NCBI GenBank assembly: GCA_029449245.1
Contig: JANATF010000010.1
Location: 558,001-622,000 of the forward strand
Length of the DNA: 64,000 bases
Source: Mortierella alpina
Lineage: Eukaryota; Mortierellomycota; Mortierellomycetes; Mortierellales; Mortierellaceae
Direction: 5' to 3'
Part shown: positions 33,740 through 41,613 of the stretch, in pieces
How the letters are laid out: every line of letters starts with the position of its first letter
Numbering within the stretch: position 1 is the stretch's first letter
Program-made: the position numbers and the translations under genes
Notes under the pieces: generated by a model
Told to the model about the DNA's origin: nothing
Seen by the model: only the letters and a program-made list of their open reading frames with translations
Database searches by the model: none

Positions 33740-35523
33740 CATCCCGTGTTATGAGCGTAGTATTTTCGCCAAACGGCCAACAGATTGCCTCGGGCAGTTC
33801 AGACAGGACGATGCGAATCTGGGAAGCGCAATCCGGTGCAGCTGGTATCATCCTAAGCGGCCACACCGGCTCTGTTCACAGCGTGGTGTTTTCGCCAAAC
33901 GGCCAGCAGATTGCCTCGGGCAGTGACGACAAGACGGTGCGACTGTGGGACGCGCAAACAGGTGCACCCGGTGTCATTCTACGCGGCCATACTGATTGGG
34001 TTAGGAGCGTGGTATTTTCGCCAAACGGCCATCAGATTGCCTCGGGCAGTGACGACAAGACGGTGCGGCTCTGGGACGCGCAGACCGGTGCACCTGGTGT
34101 TGTTCTAAGCGACCATGCCGACAGGGTTAGGAGCGTGGTATTTTCGCCAAACGGCCATCAGATTGCCTCGGGCAGTGACGACAAAACGGTGCGACTCTGG
34201 GACGCGCAATCCGGTGCACCTGGTGCCATTCTAAGCGGCCACACTGGCTATGTTATGAGCGTGGTGTTTTCGCCAAACGGCCTGCAGATTGCCTTGGGCA
34301 GTTCAGACAAGACGGTGCGACTCTGGGACGCGCAAACAGGTGCAGCTGGCATCGTCCTAAGCGGCCACACCAAGGCTGTTTACAGCGTGGTGTTTTCGCC
34401 AAACGGCCAGCAGATTGCCTCGGGCAGTGAAGACAACACCGTGCGACTCTGGGACGCACAATCCGGCGCACCTGGTGTCATTCAAAGCGGCCATTCTTCC
34501 ACTGTTTGGGGCGTGGTATTTTCGCCAAACTGCCTGCAGATTGCCTCGGGCAGTTCAGACAATATGGTGCGACTCTGGGACGCGCAAACAGGTGCGCCTG
34601 GTGTCATCCTAAGCGGCCACACCGGCCCTGTTTACAGCGTGGTGTTTTCGCCTAACGGCCAGCAGATTGCCTCGAGCAGTGGTGACAAGACGGTGCGACT
34701 CTGGGACGCGCAAACTGGTGCAGCTGGTATCATTTTAAGCGACCACATCGACTCTGTCGACAGTGTGGTGTTTTCGCCAACTGGCCTGCAGATTGCCTCG
34801 GGCAGTCGGGACAACACAGTGCAGCTCTGGGACGCGCAGACCGGTGCACCTGGTATCACTTTCAGCGGCCACGCCGGCTCTGTCTGGTGCGTGATGTTCT
34901 CGCCAAACAGCCAGCAGATTGCCTCGGGCAGTTCAGACAACACGGTGCGCCTCTGGGACGCGCAAACAGGTGCAGCTGGTATCGTCCTCAGTGGCCACAC
35001 CGACTCTGTTTACAGCGTGGTGTTTTCGCCAAACGGCCAGCAGATTGCCTCGGGCAGTTTAGACAAGACGATGCGACTCTGGGACGCGCAAACTGGAGCA
35101 GCTGGTATCACTTTAAGCGGCCACACCTCCACTGTTTGGAGCGTGGTGTTTTCGCCAAATGGCCAGCAGATTGCCTCGGGCAGTGACGACAAGACGGTGC
35201 GGCTTTGGGATGTGGCATCTGGTCACTGCATGGTCGTGGTCAAGGATTTTCATGGGTGGGTTACAAGTGTCGCGTGGAAAGCAATTGGAAACGAGAGTTA
35301 TCTTGCAACCGGTTGTGTTGATAAATCTGTTCGCCTTTGGAAAGTATCAGGAGATCGCCATCTTGTTTGCCTGCAGTGGAGTTCAAGACACGACCAACTT
35401 GCCGTGACAGACACCAAAATATCAACTGTGCTTGGTTTAAGCAGGATGAATATGAGACTCTTGGAGCAACGTGGAGCTACGAGTAGCTCAGTTTTTTCAG
35501 GAAGTGCACCTCCTGCTGACTAG
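33634..35523 (+). CDS. LTR-initiated WD40 ORF: 3' part of NLR-like copy 1
   Basis: Open frame of 629 residues. About 35 codons come from the LTR (MELKGVSVYSSS), read antisense to the element; the frame then passes through the CATCC duplication into the host WD40 array without a break. It contains twelve 42-residue WD40 units with the pattern FSPNGQQIASGS / DKTVRLWDAQTG / LSGHT, a thirteenth atypical blade (DKSVRLWKVSGDRH) and a tail. It is a real open frame in the sequence, but expression would need a promoter in or before the LTR on this strand, which I cannot show. The WD40 part itself is the displaced 3' half of the gene starting at 23062. Confidence 0.6.
   Translation: MELKGVSVYSSSAHGRRRSISDGEMELTGPRPICNTSRVMSVVFSPNGQQIASGSSDRTMRIWEAQSGAAGIILSGHTGSVHSVVFSPNGQQIASGSDDKTVRLWDAQTGAPGVILRGHTDWVRSVVFSPNGHQIASGSDDKTVRLWDAQTGAPGVVLSDHADRVRSVVFSPNGHQIASGSDDKTVRLWDAQSGAPGAILSGHTGYVMSVVFSPNGLQIALGSSDKTVRLWDAQTGAAGIVLSGHTKAVYSVVFSPNGQQIASGSEDNTVRLWDAQSGAPGVIQSGHSSTVWGVVFSPNCLQIASGSSDNMVRLWDAQTGAPGVILSGHTGPVYSVVFSPNGQQIASSSGDKTVRLWDAQTGAAGIILSDHIDSVDSVVFSPTGLQIASGSRDNTVQLWDAQTGAPGITFSGHAGSVWCVMFSPNSQQIASGSSDNTVRLWDAQTGAAGIVLSGHTDSVYSVVFSPNGQQIASGSLDKTMRLWDAQTGAAGITLSGHTSTVWSVVFSPNGQQIASGSDDKTVRLWDVASGHCMVVVKDFHGWVTSVAWKAIGNESYLATGCVDKSVRLWKVSGDRHLVCLQWSSRHDQLAVTDTKISTVLGLSRMNMRLLEQRGATSSSVFSGSAPPAD
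33740..33744. repeat. Target-site duplication CATCC (right)
   Basis: Exact repeat of 26534-26538, directly after the right LTR. Confidence 0.95.
33745..35256 (+). repeat. Twelve tandem 126-bp WD40-coding units, copy 1
   Basis: Exactly 12 x 126 bp, each coding a 42-residue blade. The units are very alike; differences gather at a few codons before FSPN and after the conserved Gly-Ser. Unit 9 (SVDSVVFSPTGLQIAS) matches unit 9 of copy 2, so the arrays share an order at least in part. Confidence 0.9.
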
Positions 35524-36168
35524 TTGTACTTTTCCTTTAAGGCAGGCCAATAAACCTCACCATGGATTCTCTTTACGCAAACCTGGATCTATTAATACAG
35601 TGTCGATTTCGTCGTGGCAGTGTTCGTCTGAGTCGGAGTGCAATGCTGCTCAAGTTACACAAGGCCGTGTGAGGGCGAAGATATTCAAACAGAGCATTAT
35701 GCATTCGACCATCGTTCCCACACTCTTTCCTTTTGTATTGCTTCATTCGTTCCTCCATATCACGAATCTTCTTTCACTCCATCCACACAGCGGCATCCGT
35801 CACCCATCCTTAGCTTCTCGTATCGAGAGATTCACCAGTGTCTACCTGCCATAGCCTTCTTCTCGTCCGACCAAAGACTGCAATCAATAACTGATCTCAG
35901 GTACACATCATCGCATTCAAGAGATCATAGATACGGAGAGAAGTGCGTTTAATAGTTTGCAGTTCCTAACGATCTATTTCCATGATAGCCAGGTCGTAGT
36001 GTCCCTCGCATTCTTTCCGACAAGTGGATAACCGTTGCCCTTTCTCCAGATAACTGGACAACCACTAAAGGTACGAGCGTCAAAAAAAGTGTATTGTATA
36101 GTCTTGCTTGATACTGAGTTGGTCCCTCGGAGCAATTGCTCATCGAATCTCTTGTCTCTCAGCCTGCC
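35524..36168. promoter_or_regulatory. Spacer between NLR-like copies, with duplicated promoter
   Basis: The start holds the copy 1 terminator region (AATAAA near 35549). From about 35650 the sequence matches the upstream region of copy 1, which marks the joint of the tandem duplication. No gene seen. Confidence 0.6.
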
Positions 36169-39100
36169 ATGACCAAAAAGTCAAAGACCACGGCACCTGA
36201 ACACGATGAGCATGGCGACGACAAATCCATCTCGTCTCAGCACCTGAGGAAGCGAGACAAGTTCTTTAGAATGTTTCGATCTGATAAAACTGAGGCCCAC
36301 GCCAAGGTTTTGATTGCTCTACCCGACGCTGAAATCCACTGCACCAACTCTGTCAGCATCAAAGTTGACGATGATCATCAAAGAAGTGCCCGTTCTAGCA
36401 GCCTTGCCGTCAGCAGCTCCAAAGCAGCTACTCGACCCACGACCGAAACTGCAAAGGTCCGCATGGATATCTTCTCTGCGAATATAGCCCGGCCAGCTGT
36501 CAAAACCGCAGTGCCAAAGTTTGGCGCACGCATCGACAACACGCCTCAGCTGGTCCTGTGTACCAGCCTTCTACCAAAGATGACAGCTGTGACTCCATCT
36601 GATGATGCGAGCCTTGAAATCAATCTCCTCCAGATAAAGGAAGCCTCACAGGACACACCTATTGATGATGCAAATCGCGAATGGGTCAAGGCCATTGAAC
36701 AAAATCCAATTGAAAAGAGCCATGTCCGCTGGCTGCTTGAACGCATGGTTGAGGAGTTTGCCAAGGATGCAGTCAAAGGATCTGCCGCTGTCACAGAGGT
36801 CGTTCTCCTTGGGCCCGTCCTTGATTACGAGCACTACCGCAAGCTGCTCAATTGCTTCATCAGCGAGTTTGAAAAGGCCACCATTCTGGATGTCGATCTG
36901 CTCGATGGTCTTGTCCAGCTGGTCCAGTGTGCCCCTGAGGGGTATCTTGTTGCTGATGATCTGATCAAGATCATGAGCATTCTCAGGACACGCCTGCAGC
37001 AGACGAACCAGCAATCGACCAAACACCCGTACCACCTCACCCTGGCGGTTTCGCGACTACTAGATGTCATGGCTAAGCACGAGGTCAAGGATCTCGACCG
37101 AGTTGAGCAACACGAGCCATTGGGTGAAGTGTTGAGCAGCCTGCGAGGGAGCTCAGATCCATTTCTGATGTACCAGGCGTCGTATGCATTCCAGGCACTT
37201 CAGTATGTCCCAGACAACGAAACCGTTCTAAGGGCTATCATGCGCCATTCTGGAGTCGTTGCTGAGAGCCTTGTCGACATTTCAGGGGTCCTCAATCTGG
37301 ATCTGAGCGGGTTTCTTGAAGGCCTGGGTCAGCTCCAAAAGACAATCGTTGAGACTGTTGGAATCGCCAAATCAGCAATTGAAGGTGCGCGGTCGCTGAT
37401 TGACAGTGGCAAGGGAGTGTTTGAAGCCATCAAAGAAGGAATCAGCTCTGGAAACAAGAGAGCGTGGTATCCAGCTATTGTCGGAGCCAATGCCCTGGTT
37501 CAAGAAGGAAGATTGGCTGATCTCAAGACGGTTGTCATGGAGGCCACTTGTCGACAGAGTCCCGAGTTCCAGTGGGGTATCTGTCAGTTGCTCGGAGAGA
37601 TTGCAGTGGATGACACCTGGGAGACGACCATCCGCCACGAGGCTGTCGAGTTTTTGGTTGACCTGTACACCAACGACCCAGATTGGGGGCGAGATGACAG
37701 TGTGAAGACATGGATCTTGACAATCCTCCACATCGTTTCTGAGGACCAGGAACAATCAATTCAGGTGCCACCTGCAATTCTGCAGCAAGCAACTGACGAG
37801 GCTGAAGCTGTCAAGTCTGCCAACCGCTACCCGTTGAGATCTCAATTGCCGGTGCCTGTGGTTTCACCATTGCTTGCTCGAGTCCAGGAGATCCCGTTTG
37901 TTGAGCGCGATCTGAATCTACTCAAAGCCCAGCGACTTGCGAGTCATGATCAAAGGGTGTATATCCCTCCTCAAGCCAAGGCTAGTCTTCAAGCCTCTGA
38001 CAAGGAAACAAAGCCGCTCATGGATCTGGTCAAAGAGTTCCTGGGCAGCGACCAACAAGTGCTGCTGGTCCTAGGTGATTCTGGAGCGGGAAAATCGACA
38101 TTCCACAGACATCTTGAGCATACTCTATGGAACGAGTACACTGTAGGCAGCCCCATGCCACTGTTCATCAATCTACCGGCCGTGACAGAGAACTATCGGG
38201 ATATCATTGGTGAACAGTTGCGGACCCACAAGTTCTCAGATGCAAAGATCAAGGAGCTGAAGGAGCATCGAGAGATGGTCCTCATTTGTGATGGCTATGA
38301 CGAAACCCAATTGAAGATCAACCTACATACAGCCAACAAACTCAACCAACAAGGACAACCAAACACCAAGATGATTATCAGCTGCAGGAGCACATATCTC
38401 GGACAAGACTACCGCAATCAGTTTCAGCCGCAGACTGATCGATACGCCGGCACAACAGCGATTTTGTTCACGGAGGCTGTCATTGTACCATTCTCGAGTG
38501 GCCAGATCGAGGACTATGTCAGTCAGTTTGTGCGAGATCCAGAGGTACACAAACTGATGGGCGAGAGTCGCGTCTGGGGCTCGGATGTCTACATGAGCAT
38601 GCTGCGGTCGATCCCCAATATGATGGAGCTCGTCAAGAACCCGTTCCTGCTCTCACTCTCGCTAAGAGCGTTGCCTCGTGTTGTCAAAGATGCAGTTGAT
38701 CTTGCCAAGGTCAAAGTCACTCGACTGACTCTGTACAATTCCTTCACGGACCAGTGGCTGTACAGCAACCAATGTCGGCTACAGAGCATCACATTGTCGG
38801 CGGAGGCAGAGAATGCACTACAGGAGCTGCTTGAGGAAGGCTTTGATTCAAGCGCGATTGCGTTTTTGAAGAGCCTTGCGGCTGCCATATTCAAGGAGCA
38901 AGGTGGAAATCCTGTTGTTCAATACACACCTAGAAGCGACAAAGGGACGTGGAAGTCCAAGTTTTTTGGTACCGAGCCTGACATCGTCCTCCTTCGAGAG
39001 TCCAGTCCACTATCGCGTGTAGGCGTCCAGCATCGGTTCATGCATCGCTCACTGTTAGAGTATTTTTACTCTCGACACATACACGAGGCGCATAGCTTGA

Positions 39101-41406
39101 AGTCTGAGGGTGCACAGGATCTTGCCAACCACCCTTTGGGCCAGACCAACCTTGTCAAGGAATCATCGATCATCAACTTTCTGGCTGAGCATGTGCAGTG
39201 CGACCTGGCTTTCAAGCAACAACTCCTTCGGATCATTGAACTATCCAAAACCGACGCTACTGCAAGTCAGGCAGCAGCGAACGCCATCACCACCTTGGTT
39301 CGGGCTGGTGTATCATTTATTGGTGCCGATCTCCGAGGTATCCGGATTCCCGGAGCAGACTTGAGCGGAGGACAGTTCGACTCGACACAACTCCAAGGGG
39401 CAGATTTGAGTAATACCAACCTTCGCAGTATTTGGCTGAGTCGGGCTGATTTGAGCGAGGCACAGATGGCAGACGCACAATTTGGCGAGTGGCCATTTCT
39501 TGTCGAGAAGAGCAAAGTGATGAGCTGCGCATACTCACCGGATGGCAACACATTTGCCGTGGGCCTTGAGAATGGAACAATCAATCTGTACACGACCACG
39601 ACTTGGGAAAAGACACACGCTCTGAGCGGCCACACTTCCGCTGTTATGGGTGTGGTGTTCTCGCCAAACGGCCAGCAGATTGCCTCGGGCAGTGTCGACG
39701 AGACGGTACGACTCTGGGACACGCAATCCGGCGCACCTGGTGCCATTCTAAGCGGCCACACCGGCTATGTTGAGAGCGTGGTGTTTTCGCCAAACGGCAA
39801 GCAGATTGCCTCGGGCAGTAACGACAAGACGGTGCGGCTCTGGGACGCGCAAACAGGTGCAGCTGGCATCGTCCTAAGCGGCCACACCGACCCTGTTTAC
39901 AGCGTGGTGTTTTCGCCAAACGGCCAGCAGATTGCCTCGGGCAGTGAAGACAAGACGGTGAGACTCTGGGACGCACAAACAGGTGTAGCTGGTATCGTTC
40001 TAAGCGACCATACCGACTGGGTTAGGAGCGTGGTATTTTCGCCAAACGGCCATCAGATTGCCTCGGGCAGTGACGACAAAACGGTACGACTCTGGGACGC
40101 GCAATCCGGCGCACCTGGTGCCATTCTAAGCGGCCACACCGGCTATGTTTTGAGCGTGGTGTTTTCGCCAAACGGCCAGCAGATTGCCTCGGGCAGTAGC
40201 GACAAGACGGTGCGGCTCTGGGACGCGCAAACAGGTGCAGCTGGCATCGTCCTAAGCGGCCACACCGACCCTGTTTACAGCGTGGCGTTTTCGCCAAACG
40301 GCCAGCAGATTGCCTCGGGCAGTGAAGACAACACGGTACGACTCTGGGACGCACAATCCGGCGCACCTGGTGCCATTCTAAGCGGCCACACCGGCTATGT
40401 TGAGAGCGTGGTATTTTCGCCAAACTGCCTGCAGATTGCCTCGGGCAGTTATGACAACACGGTGCGACTCTGGGACGCGCAAACAGGTGCAGCTGGTATC
40501 ATCCTAAGCGGCCACACCGACCCTGTTTACAGCGTGGTGTTTTCACCAAGCGGCCAGCAGATTGCCTCGGGCAGTGGCGACAAGACGGTGCGACTCTGGG
40601 ACGCGCAAACAGGTGCAGCTGGTGCCATTCTAAGCGGCCACATGGACTCTGTCGACAGTGTGGTGTTTTCGCCAACTGGCCTGCAGATTGCCTCGGGCAG
40701 TCGGGACAACACAGTGCAGCTCTGGGACGCGCAGACCGGTGCACCTGGTATCACTCTAAGCGGCCACACCGGCTCTGTTTGGAGCGTGGTGTTTTCGCCA
40801 AACGGCCAGCAGATTGCCTCGGGCAGTTTGGACAAGACGGTGAGACTCTGGGACGCACAAACAGGTGTAGCTGGTATCGTTCTAAGCGACCATACCGACT
40901 GGGTTAGGAGCGTGGTATTTTCGCCAAACGGCCATCAGATTGCCTCGGGCAGTGACGACAAAACGGTACGACTCTGGGACGCGCAATCCGGCGCACCTGG
41001 TGCCATTCTAAGCGGCCACACCGGCTATGTTTTGAGCGTGGTGTTTTCGCCAAACGGCCAGCAGATTGCCTCGGGCAGTAACGACAAGACGGTGCGGCTT
41101 TGGGATGTGGCATCGGGTCACTGCATGACGGTGGTTAAGGATTTTCATGGGTCGATTACAAGTGTCGCGTGGAGAGCAATTGGAAACGAGAGTTTTCTTG
41201 CACCCGGTTGTGGTGATAAATCTGTTCGCCTTTGGAAAGTATCAGGAGATCGCCATCTCGTTTGCCTGCAGTGGAGTTCAGGGCACGACCGACTTGCCGT
41301 GACAGACACTAAAATATCAACTGTTCTGGGCTTAAGCAGGATGAATATGAGACTCTTGGAGCAACGCGGCGCTTCGAATAGCACAGTTTTGTCAGAAATG
41401 CATTAG
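36169..41406 (+). CDS. NLR-like NACHT/pentapeptide/WD40 protein, copy 2, intact
   Basis: A single exon of 1,745 residues from the ATG at 36169 (MTKKSKTT). Residues 1-115 look disordered; about 130-580 are helical and ARM-like, including an Ala/Gly-rich amphipathic stretch (GLGQLQKTIVETVG). The NACHT ATPase has a P-loop GDSGAGKST (about 636), Walker B with paired acids (VLICDGYDE, about 705) and a SCRSTY segment (about 737). Pentapeptide repeats (GADLRG, GADLSG, GADLSN, RADLSE) lie at about 1050-1110. Then come 14 WD40 blades: one divergent, twelve nearly identical, one divergent. NACHT-WD40 proteins in fungi include the HET-D/HET-E allorecognition receptors of Podospora, so a role in self/non-self or microbe sensing is a fair inference. 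No known effector domain is recognised at the N-terminus. It lacks introns, unlike most neighbours. AATAAA is at about 41455. Confidence 0.88.
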   Translation: MTKKSKTTAPEHDEHGDDKSISSQHLRKRDKFFRMFRSDKTEAHAKVLIALPDAEIHCTNSVSIKVDDDHQRSARSSSLAVSSSKAATRPTTETAKVRMDIFSANIARPAVKTAVPKFGARIDNTPQLVLCTSLLPKMTAVTPSDDASLEINLLQIKEASQDTPIDDANREWVKAIEQNPIEKSHVRWLLERMVEEFAKDAVKGSAAVTEVVLLGPVLDYEHYRKLLNCFISEFEKATILDVDLLDGLVQLVQCAPEGYLVADDLIKIMSILRTRLQQTNQQSTKHPYHLTLAVSRLLDVMAKHEVKDLDRVEQHEPLGEVLSSLRGSSDPFLMYQASYAFQALQYVPDNETVLRAIMRHSGVVAESLVDISGVLNLDLSGFLEGLGQLQKTIVETVGIAKSAIEGARSLIDSGKGVFEAIKEGISSGNKRAWYPAIVGANALVQEGRLADLKTVVMEATCRQSPEFQWGICQLLGEIAVDDTWETTIRHEAVEFLVDLYTNDPDWGRDDSVKTWILTILHIVSEDQEQSIQVPPAILQQATDEAEAVKSANRYPLRSQLPVPVVSPLLARVQEIPFVERDLNLLKAQRLASHDQRVYIPPQAKASLQASDKETKPLMDLVKEFLGSDQQVLLVLGDSGAGKSTFHRHLEHTLWNEYTVGSPMPLFINLPAVTENYRDIIGEQLRTHKFSDAKIKELKEHREMVLICDGYDETQLKINLHTANKLNQQGQPNTKMIISCRSTYLGQDYRNQFQPQTDRYAGTTAILFTEAVIVPFSSGQIEDYVSQFVRDPEVHKLMGESRVWGSDVYMSMLRSIPNMMELVKNPFLLSLSLRALPRVVKDAVDLAKVKVTRLTLYNSFTDQWLYSNQCRLQSITLSAEAENALQELLEEGFDSSAIAFLKSLAAAIFKEQGGNPVVQYTPRSDKGTWKSKFFGTEPDIVLLRESSPLSRVGVQHRFMHRSLLEYFYSRHIHEAHSLKSEGAQDLANHPLGQTNLVKESSIINFLAEHVQCDLAFKQQLLRIIELSKTDATASQAAANAITTLVRAGVSFIGADLRGIRIPGADLSGGQFDSTQLQGADLSNTNLRSIWLSRADLSEAQMADAQFGEWPFLVEKSKVMSCAYSPDGNTFAVGLENGTINLYTTTTWEKTHALSGHTSAVMGVVFSPNGQQIASGSVDETVRLWDTQSGAPGAILSGHTGYVESVVFSPNGKQIASGSNDKTVRLWDAQTGAAGIVLSGHTDPVYSVVFSPNGQQIASGSEDKTVRLWDAQTGVAGIVLSDHTDWVRSVVFSPNGHQIASGSDDKTVRLWDAQSGAPGAILSGHTGYVLSVVFSPNGQQIASGSSDKTVRLWDAQTGAAGIVLSGHTDPVYSVAFSPNGQQIASGSEDNTVRLWDAQSGAPGAILSGHTGYVESVVFSPNCLQIASGSYDNTVRLWDAQTGAAGIILSGHTDPVYSVVFSPSGQQIASGSGDKTVRLWDAQTGAAGAILSGHMDSVDSVVFSPTGLQIASGSRDNTVQLWDAQTGAPGITLSGHTGSVWSVVFSPNGQQIASGSLDKTVRLWDAQTGVAGIVLSDHTDWVRSVVFSPNGHQIASGSDDKTVRLWDAQSGAPGAILSGHTGYVLSVVFSPNGQQIASGSNDKTVRLWDVASGHCMTVVKDFHGSITSVAWRAIGNESFLAPGCGDKSVRLWKVSGDRHLVCLQWSSGHDRLAVTDTKISTVLGLSRMNMRLLEQRGASNSTVLSEMH
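39640..41151 (+). repeat. Twelve tandem 126-bp WD40-coding units, copy 2
   Basis: Twelve in-frame units of 126 bp. The block 39949-40198 is repeated base for base at 40831-41080, an offset of 882 bp or seven units. This points to recent exchange or conversion inside the array. Confidence 0.92.
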
Positions 41407-41613
41407 GTGATGAATAGTGGTGCTTTTCAGATGAATCATTTTTGAAGCAAGGGCAATAAATCTCGCCATATCGATCATGAAGGCGGAGCAGGGCACTGAA
41501 ATGTTCACGCTCGCTCTACTTGAATGTGTTAAGGAGTAATAAGAGTTGACGGAAGTTTGTTGTATACAAGTCTCTAAAAGCGGCTTTATGTTCATTACCA
41601 CGCGTGCTCACTA

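Larger units (their letters stand above)
23062..35523 (+). pseudogene. NLR-like NACHT/pentapeptide/WD40 gene, copy 1, split by a retrotransposon
   Basis: The host gene consists of 23062-26538 plus 33745-35523, separated by a complete LTR element and its target duplication. The two halves are in the same frame and together match copy 2 end to end. Without the insert the gene would have no intron and no stop. The upstream half keeps the helical region, NACHT and pentapeptide repeats. The downstream half holds twelve 126-bp WD40 units (33745-35256), a last blade and a tail. The C-terminal few residues differ from copy 2 (ending SGSAPPAD). An AATAAA lies at about 35549. The upstream half may still make a truncated protein, so loss of function is likely but not certain. 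Confidence 0.88.

Noticed and set aside
39267-41113. Long minus-strand ORFs across both WD40 arrays
   Set aside because: They arise because the repeat is open on the reverse strand; repetitive and without family resemblance.
33745-41151. Regular direct repeats of fixed length that could suggest a CRISPR-like or satellite array
   Set aside because: The 126-bp period is in frame and codes WD40 blades throughout; there are no spacers.
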